From assembly GCA_025531455.1 (NCBI GenBank), contig JAMYHL010000025.1:1-64000 (forward strand): a DNA stretch of 64,000 bases, in the 5' to 3' direction. Of this stretch, positions 10,832 to 20,791 are shown one piece after another. The notes beneath the pieces are model-generated. The model saw nothing but the letters and a program-made list of their open reading frames with translations, was not told the origin of the DNA and ran no database searches. Source of the DNA: Apiotrichum sp. Y4204. Taxonomy: Eukaryota; Basidiomycota; Tremellomycetes; Trichosporonales; Trichosporonaceae. Position numbers and translations under genes: made by a program. Position 1 is the first letter of the stretch, and every line of letters starts with the position of its first letter.

Positions 10832-12363
10832 TTTGGGCCTATTCGATGAAGCAATGGGCGAGAGGGAGAGAGTCGAGAAGGAAAGGGAATCGCGCGAAAG
10901 TATCGATACGCCGAGGAATCGCAGAACAAAAGTCGGTGATAGCACGAGAGCAGCGCGGAAAATCGACAAGTCCAGTTCGAGGAGAGCCAGGTGCAAGATT
11001 TCGCCCAGGACGACACCAATAGATACGCGTAAAGGAGGACAATCGAAGAGCGAGAATTTGACGATAGTGACGAGAAGAACACAGTCAGCACGAGTCCCAT
11101 AGGATCTTCAAAGCGCAGCCCAGAGCACAACGACCACTCCGCCGACCAGTCCGACAGCATCTCTCCCTTCCCGTCGCGTGCCATCCTCCTTCCCATCTCA
11201 ATCTCGTCCCATGCTGTCGGCCGGGTGTCCGTGGTCGCTGGTCGGAGGCGCGTGCTCGCTGCGGCGGCTACTCACAGATGTGTCTAGGGGTCTTGACGGC
11301 TGAGAACAACACCAATGGCAACTTGGGGACGGAGTCGAGCAGCGAGCGAGCGAGAGCCAGCACTAGCACCAGCACCAGCATCCAGCAGCCAGTGCAAGCC
11401 AGTGTCTCCAGCCCAGCCAGCATGCCAGCAGAGCCATCAACCACTCCGCCCTGACTCTGCCACTCACCCAAAAATGAACAGGTTCTGCGCCGTGCGTGCA
11501 GCTACTGGGATTGAAACCTTTCACCAAACTCCGGCATTTCGGAGAAATAGCCAGAAAAATTGGTGGCACAAGCGTGTGAATGTGCGCATCGCATGAGAGC
11601 TGCATGGCTCTTACTACCCAAATTTACGTAACTTCACAAATGAACCAATGCTTCGATGCCTCCCCACTTCTTCAGAAGCTCGTCCCCTGTAGACACCTCT
11701 TCAACTCAGGCCGTGAGTTGAGAAGTCCTGACGGCCAGACGTGAGCTGCCCACTTGCAGCAAATCGTGTGTGCACTATGCTGCGTATGCACTGTGATATC
11801 TATCCCATCTATGTCCGTGCTGTGACATCAAGCTTGTTCTGATGCAACCTCTTGAGCGCTCATTGATCTGCGAAACCATACATCGGCAAGGAAGTACTAG
11901 AGGAGCGAGGGGAAGAGTTGGCTGACATGGCTGGCTGACGCATGACGCGCCTGGCCGGCAGCATGCAACCTGTAGCCCACAGCCTGCTGGTGCACCAATT
12001 TGCCACCCAACTTCGAGGTTGGATGTTCAAGGGTGCCACAGCCGCCACAAAGTGCCACCGCTCAATTCTCCGCCATAATGCCGGCCAATATTGATGAAAA
12101 ATCCTGTCTAATTTTGCCTCCGCCAACGGAACTGGCAGAGACTCGTGGCCTGGGCAGTCAGGCCAGTCAAACGACCAAACGACCCATTTGGCTGGCGGGC
12201 TCGCAGCTGGCGGACTCGCCTTCGCTGGCTGGATGTTCTTGCCTGCCTGGCTGGCTGGACTGACTGGCTGGCTGGCTCCGCTGGCTGGCGGTTGCGGGCT
12301 TGTCGTATGTGAACGTCCGTCTTGTTTCTGCTGTCCATCAAGACCCCACTAAAACTCGGCAAA
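10832..12363. other. Divergent RPS18/RPL42 spacer, with CTGG-repeat stretch
   Basis: A 1.5-kb interval between two divergent ribosomal protein genes. It must hold both promoters and leaders, but I cannot point to a specific factor site. No coding motif was recognised. It contains the CTGG-rich stretch listed separately. Confidence 0.5.
12224..12291 (+). repeat. CTGG-rich simple repeat
   Basis: Imperfect tandem copies of CTGG/GGCT occur about 70-130 bases before the RPL42 start. It looks like a tetranucleotide microsatellite in the leader or promoter. Confidence 0.7.
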
Positions 12364-13288
12364 AGTGAGTGGCAACGACGCCGACGACAGCACCGACGAC
12401 GACGACGATAAAGACGACGATGATACGCGACGGCACAGCGAGCACCGGGACAGTGGAGGGATAGTTGGGAGACGGTGTATGGCGAACACTGGCTGGGAAG
12501 ACACATAGGTGTCGAAGAGGAGGTCGGAAGGACCGTCGGAGGAGGGTATCGACCCATCCCTCTCCGTCGCATCGACTCGCTCGTGCCCAGAGATGCTGTC
12601 CGTGCTGTTCTCCCTGTGCTGCTCGGTCGCTGTGCGATTATCATCGCGTTTTGTCGTCTGTCGTTGGCGTTTTTGTGTCTCAGGTTGAACTTTTGCTGAC
12701 ATTCCCAGTGGTCAACATCCCCAAGTGAGCATCTTGTCCCCACGATACGCGCAGGAGGATCTGAAGATGTTTGGACGCGGCGTTGAGCGTATGGCTGGAC
12801 GTTTGGCCAAAATTCTCAGATTTCTCGCGGACCCAGGACCCAAATTGGTACTTGGCAGCTGACACTCGAAGGACGCGCAGGACCTTCTGCAAGGGCAAGA
12901 CCTGCAAGAAGCACACCCCCCACAAGGTGACCCAGTACAAGAAGGGCAAGGACTCGCTCTCCGCCCAGGGAAAGCGCCGTTACGACCGTGAGTTGACCGT
13001 CGATGCCTCTTGGGGGCCCGGTATACTGACATTCATAGGCAAGCAGTCGGGTTACGGTGGTCAGACCAAGCCCGTCTTCCACAAGAAGGCCAAGACCGTG
13101 CGTATCGTGTACCCCGTCTCCGTCTCCGTCTCCGTGTCGGATCTGCGCTTACACTTCAGACCAAGAAGGTTGTCCTTCGTCTTGAGTGCACCACCTGCAA
13201 GACCAAGTCGCAGATCTCTCTTAAGCGCTGCAAGCACTTCGAGCTCGGCGGAGACAAGAAGCAGCGCGGCGCTGCCATCCAATTTTAA
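12364..13288 (+). CDS. RPL42: 60S ribosomal protein L42 (eL42, also called L44/L36a)
   Basis: Coding exons are 12364 (one base), 12709-12724, 12872-12987, 13039-13097 and 13160-13288. They total exactly 106 codons, the invariant length of this protein. The product starts [17 protein letters not shown], continues [17 protein letters not shown], contains [17 protein letters not shown] and ends [17 protein letters not shown]. Four cysteines in two CxxC-type pairs (FCKGKTC, CTTCKTK) form the zinc site. It sits in the large-subunit E-site, the target region of cycloheximide. The A of the start codon precedes a 344-base intron (12365-12708) and TG follows it. No other in-frame ATG in exon 2 would give the conserved N-terminus. 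Confidence 0.94.
12365..12708 (+). other. Intron 1 of RPL42, splitting the start codon after A
   Basis: It starts GTGAGT and ends TGACATTCCCAG, with a CTGAC branch-like site. It holds a GAC-rich simple repeat at 12376-12424. Its length (344 bases) makes it the longest intron in the window. No convincing box C/D or H/ACA snoRNA was recognised in it. Confidence 0.8.
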
Positions 13289-14453
13289 GCGAGCTCGCTA
13301 CCGGAACGTTCGTGCGGACTGTCTGGATCATTTTGGAGCAGCCGGAGTAGATGCGGGGATGTATTCATATCGCGGCATGGCCGCGCCCATGATTGCATTG
13401 ACTTTTTCGCTCAGGGACGCCAATGTGGCACCTAGATGTGGCACTTTGGAGGGGTGAGAGCGCGGAGACGAGCCGGGAGAGCCTTTCGGTCAGATGTGAC
13501 TATGTTGGAAGACAGGAGACGAGCCGAGAGAGTCCTTGGGTGAGACGTGACTTTGGCGGCAGACAACGAATGACACAGCGACTTCATGTCAATGACTGAC
13601 AACCCTCGCTAACAGCAATGGCCGCCCGCGGCGCTCGCAGAACCGCAGACGGAGCAGCATTGAAACCAGCGACAAACAGCGCAACATCAAGGCGGGCGGA
13701 ACTGCTCATAGATGTTGTTCTTAGTTTTTATCCGCCCGCCACACTCCACTAAACGAGGCCCAAGAAAAAAAAAACATAGCAACCCGGATTTACCGGAAAC
13801 TGTGCTTCGTCGGGCTACGAGAAAGCTACAAAGCTACAATGTAACCCTTCCTGCGGAGACGGAGCGGGCAGGAAATGACTACGCGGGGTGCTGTCATATC
13901 TCGGCAGCCTTTCCAGACCTAAACCCTCTTTGGACCACTAGAGGGACTAGGATCTTGAATTCCCAAGCGCGAGACGCAGCTAATATATCTGCGACACGGG
14001 TCGTAGCCGTATGATCAGAAGGAGAGACAAGAGAGTATTTGAGTTCTTTTGCGTTCCGGTCGAAGGACCGTCAAAAGTATGACCGCCACACACGACCCGA
14101 AGCGCCGGATTCGGTAACACAACCGACATCTGACTCCAACGACTTCAAACCTGACAAGCACCCTTGCGGGACAATGACAGACAAGCCAATCTTTTACGAG
14201 CTTGGGCTACATATTGAGGGACATGTGCGCTTTCGGAGAGGACTTTCGTAGAGGACTCAAGCCGCTCAGACGAGTTCGACCGACAACCCAGACACAGAAC
14301 TTGGCTTAGACCTTGCAGACAACGCCTGCCGGCGACCTGCTTGACATCTTGGAACGATCCCGCACTGCTCCTTTGAATACTCCTGGCATGGGATAGACGC
14401 TCTAATGCACGATGTAATATACAATGGTACCAGAAGAAACCAGATTTTGTCTA
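13289..14453. other. 1.2 kb without a recognised gene
   Basis: The interval lies between the 3' ends of RPL42 and the GT61 gene, which converge. I see no family match, RNA gene or repeat. Confidence 0.5.
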
Positions 14454-16426
14454 TCATGCCTTGGGCGCCTTGACACGGTCGAGTTGAATGTCGACCATAC
14501 GCGCGACGAGGGCTCCGTCAACATCAATCTCACCCTGATTCTGTTAGCCTGGATCCCCAAGAATATAGCTTCTCCCAACTCACGTCCTTCTGCTTTCCGC
14601 GCTTGCGCGGGAGTTGCCGCCACATGGACTCGGTGAGCACCTGGTTGTGCTGAACAACCATGTGCTCGAGGCCGAGCATGGTGATAAACGCCTCGCTGTC
14701 GCGCTGGAATCCGCCCTCTTCGAACATCTCAATGACCATGGCTCCATTCCCAGGAGGAACCCACATCGACTCGAACAGGTCGTCGCCTGTCAGACCCACG
14801 AGAATAGACGCGCGGGACAGAAGAGAGATGCGCTGCTGCTTGGTCATCGACCGGAGGTCGGCGACATGGATCTCGGCGCGCTTCGTGAGGCGCTTGAGGC
14901 CGTTCACCAGCGCGTCGTGCGACGCCGGCGAGAGCATTGGGGTCGACCGCTGGAGTGTCAGTCGAGAGTGTCGGGATCAGCTTGGAAACCTACCCGCTCT
15001 ATGTACACCACCACTGGAAGCTGGTACTTGCCCACATGCGACATCGGGTCGTCCCCAATAGTTGCAAGTACGTTCTCGCGGAACGGGTCCCAGAAGTGCG
15101 TCGGGGCAGGCACCGAGGGCACCACCATATTCATCTACGAGAGAGTGAGCTTGATCCTCCTAGTGAGTCGTGACAACTTACTTTTCCCCACTTGCCATTG
15201 ACGCCCATGTCAGAGTGTGCAGAGGCTGTGGTGGTTAACTCATGTTCAAGAATTTCCCATCGAACTTACACCTGTCAACAATGATAACCTTGTCAAACAC
15301 ATAAGCGATATCGCTCGCGGCGCGGTCATTCCACTGCGTAGCGTCCTCGATGATCACGTCGGGCAAAGTATGCTGCAGAAGCCACCAGTCTACAGTCAGT
15401 TGTCTGTCCGCCATGCGACGCGGCGCCATATAGAGACTCACTGCCTCCCTTGTCATCGCGCCAGCTGGGGTCTGCAGGGCACCGCGGGAAGATGATGCGT
15501 GTCGGCAAAAGATCGCGGGGGTCATTGTACTCTCCAGCTTCGTCCGCCGTCGAAGCAATGACGCGTGACGCTGGGACAAAGATCTCAGAAACAAAGTGTC
15601 TGTTGTTAGGTCACTGCCCAGTGTGCCACTGCGGTGGTTAGTACACTCACTCGTAGAAAGCTGCAGAATGAGTCTGTGTCAGTACAGAGGCTCATTTCAG
15701 GAAGGAGAGCGTACCCATAAATCCCGCAGTCCCTGGTGGGTCGTTAAAGATGTACTGCCCCGGTCAATATTGGCCGTATCGCGCAATGGTTCCCACTCAC
15801 GGTCACCCCAGGTAAGCGGATGGCGCGCGTCCCCAGCTGGGCAGCTACGAGTTCTTGATCGCGAATCTGAGTCCAGCGGTCCTCACCCGCAGGCGGAGCG
15901 CCTCCGGTCTTCGGCTTGGGCCCGCTCATGACGCGGCGCGGTTTGGGAATCCTCGCTGCGGCAGCGGCGTCGGGCGAGACCGCCGTCAACGCGCCGGCGA
16001 AAAGGTACAGGTCCGAGAAGACGCTGTAGCCTGCTGGCCCTGTAAGGTTGTCAGCTGTGCATCCAGAAGAGGTGGCGCATGTTGTACAGTGGGAATGAAT
16101 TGTCCATGACACGTCGTTCCCCAAAGACTGGATCCAAAAGACGTACCCCCCATGTAGGTTGTAAAAGGCATCGACTCATCGAGCTTCACGACCGTGTTGC
16201 GGGTCTGTACCCCCTGTTGAGCAGAGCTGTTCTGAATCCGCTGTGGGCGCTTCGCAATACCGCCGTCCGAGCGCAATGTCAGAAATGCGACAACCACCAG
16301 GACGGTGACGACCATGGCGCCGCGAAATCCCCGTCGTGAAGACATGGAGGCTGGGATGCGATCGAGAAGAGACGAGGAAAGCGGGCGCGGAGTGCGCGGG
16401 TACGGCGGTGGTGATGTTGAGCCCAT
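14454..16426 (-). CDS. GT61-family glycosyltransferase, type II membrane protein
   Basis: Ten exons (16147-16426, 15801-16054, 15715-15754, 15651-15660, 15442-15599, 15270-15389, 15182-15225, 14994-15134, 14584-14949, 14454-14540) encode 499 residues. Exon 4 is only 10 bases. A single hydrophobic segment at about 36-51, after a short Pro/Ser-rich cytoplasmic tail, predicts a Golgi or ER type II anchor. The lumenal part has the family pattern HFVSEIF, then VVVYIERRSTP (the 'Y..R....RR' region), and a C-terminal LVGLTGDDLFESMWVPPG matching the conserved G-x-x-G-x-x-x-x-x-x-F/W-x-P-P-G motif of DUF563/EOGT-like enzymes. Family members transfer xylose, arabinose or GlcNAc; the sugar here is unknown. 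The start MGSTSPPP was chosen because it opens the frame before the anchor; MSSRRGF at 16345 is an alternative. Confidence 0.86.
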
Positions 16427-16744
16427 GAGGAAAGGAAAGAGAAAGAAAAGCGACAGACGGGTATAGGAGTGAGATATTGTGGGACGGTGGATGTGACTAT
16501 CTACCGAGCGCGAAGCACACACACGCACTGGCGTTGATCTTTTGAAGGGAATGGATCGAGAGGCGCAAGAAGGGATCGACGGGAAGGCGGAGCGGTGGAA
16601 GCCATAATCTTTTTTCAGGCACCAAATACACGGGAAATCCCTAATGCCATCATTCCGCCATTCCGCCCTGCCAGATTTTCCAGATATGGTAAAAGGAATA
16701 CGACTGTAAACAAAATCTATCTATCCATCGATGACAATGTGGCA
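16427..16744. other. Intergenic spacer, GT61 promoter
   Basis: 318 bases. The segment 16380-16460 is pyrimidine-rich in the sense of the GT61 transcript, like other leaders in this window. Nothing else was recognised. Confidence 0.5.
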
Positions 16745-18231
16745 TCAGTCGCTGTCGGCATCACTGTCCTCATCATCCAAGAAGTCCATGACCGCAGCCA
16801 TCGCAGCAGAGTCCTTGGGGGCCTCCTCTTCATCACCAGATCCGTCGCTGTCCACTGCATAGTTGACACGACGCGCCGCCGCTCGGCGAGTTCGTCCTGT
16901 GTCCGAGGGCCGGCCACGGACAGCTTCAAACTCTTTCACGTCATCTTTGCAGTGTCAGTGATAGAGGTGCACTACAACTCACCCAGCTCTGCAGCGAGTT
17001 CGCGCTTCTGCTTCACGCTCCTTGCCTTGCCGAGAGTCGGAGTACCTTTCATCCCCAGTGAGCTAAGCAGGGACAGGAGATGAGATATCTGGGAGCGCGG
17101 CTGAAGAGTCAGCAGAGTTGGATAAGAAACAGCGCCACAGCCTCTGCACCCATCTCGTTCAAACGGCTTTCACGCACAGTTGGACATTCAGCAAACTCTT
17201 TAACCCTGCAAATAAGCCGACCTGACACACGTAATTTAACCCACCATTGCTTCCTGACGCCACATGCATTAACAATCTTCTTCAGCTCGGCGACCCGTTC
17301 CTCGTCTGGAGAGGTCTGCATGTCAGCATGTGGCTTGTGAAAATGTATTTTGGACTCACGCCATCGACCGAATCTTTCCTTTCCTTCTTCTCCTTGGGTC
17401 CGTTGCCTTTCTTCCCACCACTCTCACGTCGCTTGGCTGGTGGCTCATCGTAGACGCTCGACATCGGGGAGGAGGGCGCGGGAGATTCCGCAGGCTGATG
17501 TGAGATGGTTTGCAATCGTGTTGGGAGACCTACTGTGCTTGTGCTCCTCGGTTTCGGCTTTGCAGAAGACTTCTCTTCCTCCTCCACGTCCGAGTCGATC
17601 ACTTCTTCCTCAGATTCTTCGCTCTTGTGGCTCTTCCTTGACACTTTAGCTTTCTTGGCCGGAGCGGTGGCTTTCGGAGCACGCTTGCGTTTGGGCTTCT
17701 CATCTTCGCTCTCAACGTATTCCTCTTCATCGTCATCGGGGTCCTCGTCGTGGACGTCGTCGTCGCTCTCCTCGGGCACCTCCTCATCGTCGTCGTCGTC
17801 GTCGTCGTCATCAGGATCGGTCTTGGGCGTACTTTTCTTCCTGGAGGTCGGTTTGCTCTTGGTGGATGTCTTGGACGTTGGTGCCGATTTGGTTTTGCTC
17901 CTTGGCTTCGGTTCCTCCACTTCCTCCTCCTCTGCCTCCTCGTCGTCCGCGCCTTCCTCCTCCACATCATCCTCATCCTCATTCCCCAAAGAATTCTGAA
18001 ATAAGCACAATCCCCAAGCTGTGTAGTACTCACGAGAGCGTCCTGTACAGCCTGCTTGACCGCGTTCCTCTTGTCCTTTTCATCAAGCGCGCCTTCCTCG
18101 AGGCCCATACTCTTGCACACCTCACGACGCGCCATGGCCATTGTGAATGTTTCGTTGTCAATCTCCCCTCTTCTGTTGGCTGCCTGCACCACCTTGCGGG
18201 CGTGTTTCGGAATGTCGGATAGGATAGACAT
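16745..18231 (-). CDS. HIRIP3-like histone chaperone with acidic region and CHZ-type C-terminus
   Basis: Six exons (18034-18231, 17360-17995, 17245-17315, 17178-17205, 16983-17100, 16745-16944) encode about 416 residues. The N-terminal helical domain (MSILSDIPKHARKVVQAA...) resembles the DEK_C-like start of HIRIP3. A long region alternates acidic runs (D9 and E-rich stretches) with basic AT-hook-like patches (KPKRKRAP, KKAKVSRKS). The C-terminus has the HIRIP3/Chz signature RVAELKKIVNACGVRKQW ... SLGMKGTPTLGKARSVKQKRE, a motif that binds H2A/H2B-type dimers. The tail is acidic again (DFLDDEDSDADSD). The likely role is nuclear handling of H2A-H2B or H2A.Z-H2B. A 39-base GTAGGT...CAG segment in exon 2 (about 17494-17532) keeps the frame whether spliced or retained. 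Confidence 0.82.
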
Positions 18232-18694
18232 TTTTGCAGGGTGTTGGTGCAAGAATGTGGATGGAGTGGATGTGTGTTGTGTGGAATGAGTGGTATTGGG
18301 TGTTGTGGGTGGGATTTCTTTGACGCGTCCTTGTCGGTCAGTCGCGGTGTCCCGAACCAAACAAACCTGGGTCAAGTTTCTCCGCATGCATTCATGCTGT
18401 GGAGCACATGTGGGTGACTGGAAGTGACTGTGGTACTGTTTTAAGAGAACGGCATGCCTAAAAAGTTTGATAAATTTGCACGCCTGTATTAGCACGTGGG
18501 TCCCTCAACTCAAAATTAGGCGCGTGTGCCGTGATATGGACGAGATAACTAAGATGAACCGAGTCGAGCGCTCGAGGCCGGCCGAGAGAGAGGAGAGGCC
18601 CGTCAATGTCGTCGACGGTCGTTTTCAAAACCATCCAAAAAGTCGACACGACTCAAATCTCTAGTACAACACCCCCACTACACACACCACCACC
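18232..18694. other. Divergent promoter, HIRIP3-like gene / FRS2
   Basis: 463 bases between two start codons. It contains ACA/CCA-rich leaders on both sides. No transcription factor site is claimed. Confidence 0.6.
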
Positions 18695-20584
18695 ATGTCT
18701 CTCCCCACCGTCGAGGAGGCACAGTCAATTATCCTCCAGACGCTCGCCGCGTCCCCGGACGGCACGATCGCCGACTCGCGCGCACTCACCTGGAATGGCC
18801 AGGACCTCAAGGGGGACAAGGCGCAGGCGGTCATCAAGGCTGCCCTCGACTCGCTCTTGAGCAAAGCTGTTAGTACAGGCGGAGCAGGTAGATGTGATGG
18901 CTATGGAATGGAAGTGTGGTGGAAATCGCACAGGTGACATCGCACGGCATTCGACATGGACATCGACATCGACCGAGGTGCCACACAGCTGCTGACATCA
19001 CACAGATGATCGAGTACACCCAGATTCAGAATACTGTCTATGGTCTTACAGAGGAGGGAAACCAGATCGCGGCTTCGGGCTCTCACGAGTACCGTGTCTG
19101 GAATGCACTTCCGGCCAAGGGTGCTGGCGAGCCCGTGACCGTTCCCGAGCTCAAGGTGAGCATCAATCGATGACCCTGCGCCGCACTGCGCTAACGTCCG
19201 TGTAGAAGCTCGTTGGCGACGACGCCGTCAAGGTCGGCCAGGGACGCGCGTTTAAGAGCAAGTGGATCGCGAAGGAGGGAGCAGGCTTTGTGCGCGCAGT
19301 GGACAGCGTAGTGGACGAGACCGCCGAGCAGCTCCGGACAATCCAGAGCACAGGCACCCACCCTAACGGCGACGCGGTGCTCCGGGAATTGCAGAAGCGC
19401 AAGCTCGTCGCTCCCCGCAAGCTCCTGCATTACTCGGCGGCCAAGGGACCCCAGTTCGCGACGGAGGTCAAGAGCCTCGAGACCGACCTCACCGTGGAGA
19501 TGCTCTCGTCCGGCGCCTGGAAGGACGCAGCGTTCAAGCAGTACAACTTCGCCGCTGCCGGTCAGCCGACGGAGGGTGGCGCATTGCATCCCCTCCTGAA
19601 GGTTCGCGAGGAGTTCCGCCAGATCTTCTTCGACATGGGGTGAGTTCAACCGCGGCTGTAACTGGTCGCATAAGGTTAACGCCAGCTTCACTGAGATGCC
19701 GACCAACAACTTCGTCGAGTCCGCGTTCTGGAACTTCGACGCCATGTTCGTTCCCCAGCAGCACCCCGCTCGTGAAATGCAGGACACCTTCTACGTCAAG
19801 GACCCGGTCAAGGGCGAGATCCGCGATGAGGAGTACTACGACCGTGTATCGAAAACTCACGAGGTTGGAGGTTACGGCTCTATTGGCTACAGGGCGCCCT
19901 TCTCCCGTGCGGAGACTGAGAAGCTGCTTCTCCGTACGCACACCACCGCCGTCTCCACCGAGATGCTGTACAAGATTGCCAACCAGCCGGGAGGCTTCAA
20001 GCCCGCAAAGCTCTTCTCCATCGACCGTGTGTTCCGTAACGAGGCAACCGACGCCACCCATCTTGCCGAGTTCCACCAGGTCGAGGGTGTTGTTGCCGAC
20101 TACGACATTACTCTGGGACACTTGATTGGTGAGTGGGCGAGCTTTGATCGAGCTTTTGCGGCTCTTCCCGGGACCCCAGGAGCATGCAGCTGACATACAG
20201 GCTTCATGCAGCAGTTCTTCGCCAAGACTGGCAACCACAAGCTTCGCTTCAAGCCCGCCTTCAACCCGTACACCGAGCCGTCGATGGAGGTCTTCTCATG
20301 GCACGAGGGACTCGGCAAGTGGATCGAGATTGCCAACGTACGTATCATGAGTGGCGGGTTCTATAGTGCAAGCTAACCCTCAGTCCGGTGTCTTCCGCCC
20401 CGAAATGCTCGAGCCTATGGGCCTGCCGAAGGGTGTCCGTGTGCTCGGCTGGGGTATGTCCCTCGAGCGCCCGACAATGATCAAGTACAAGATCCAGGAC
20501 ATCCGTACGCTTGTCGGCCACAAGACGGACCTCGCGGGCGTGAAGAGCGCAGCTGCCGTCCGTCTCGACAAGGGCGACGAGTAG
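18695..20584 (+). CDS. FRS2: Phenylalanyl-tRNA synthetase alpha subunit, cytosolic
   Basis: Six exons (18695-18868, 19006-19155, 19206-19639, 19686-20128, 20201-20337, 20384-20584) encode 512 residues, normal for the eukaryotic cytosolic alpha chain. The N-terminus carries the DNA-binding-like helical repeats typical of eukaryotic and archaeal alpha subunits. Class II motifs are clear: [19 protein letters not shown] (motif 1 region), [20 protein letters not shown] (motif 2), and [18 protein letters not shown] (motif 3). It forms an alpha2-beta2 enzyme with Frs1, which is not in the window. It converges with GDB1, with 207 bases between stops. Confidence 0.97.
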
Positions 20585-20791
20585 AGGGCTCGAGGGGGGT
20601 GTCAGGAGCACGGGGTACGCGGTGGGGAGTGCGTGCGTAGGACAGTGGTCGCTGGTAGACAGACGCCACAGTAGATGGTAGATGACATGCACATCATTTG
20701 ATAGCTTGGTTCATGACAGACCCGAATCTGGATTCCGTCCTCGTTTCGATAGGAATTCATGGCTACAAATCTACAATCTACGGATCCAATT

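Noticed and set aside
12108..12743. 211-codon minus-strand frame across RPL42 intron 1 and leader
   Set aside because: It is antisense to a certain gene and its Arg/Ser-rich content comes from the GAC and CTGG simple repeats.
17505..17999. Ser-rich plus-strand frame opposite the HIRIP3-like gene
   Set aside because: It is the complement of the acidic Asp/Glu codon runs and has no independent support.
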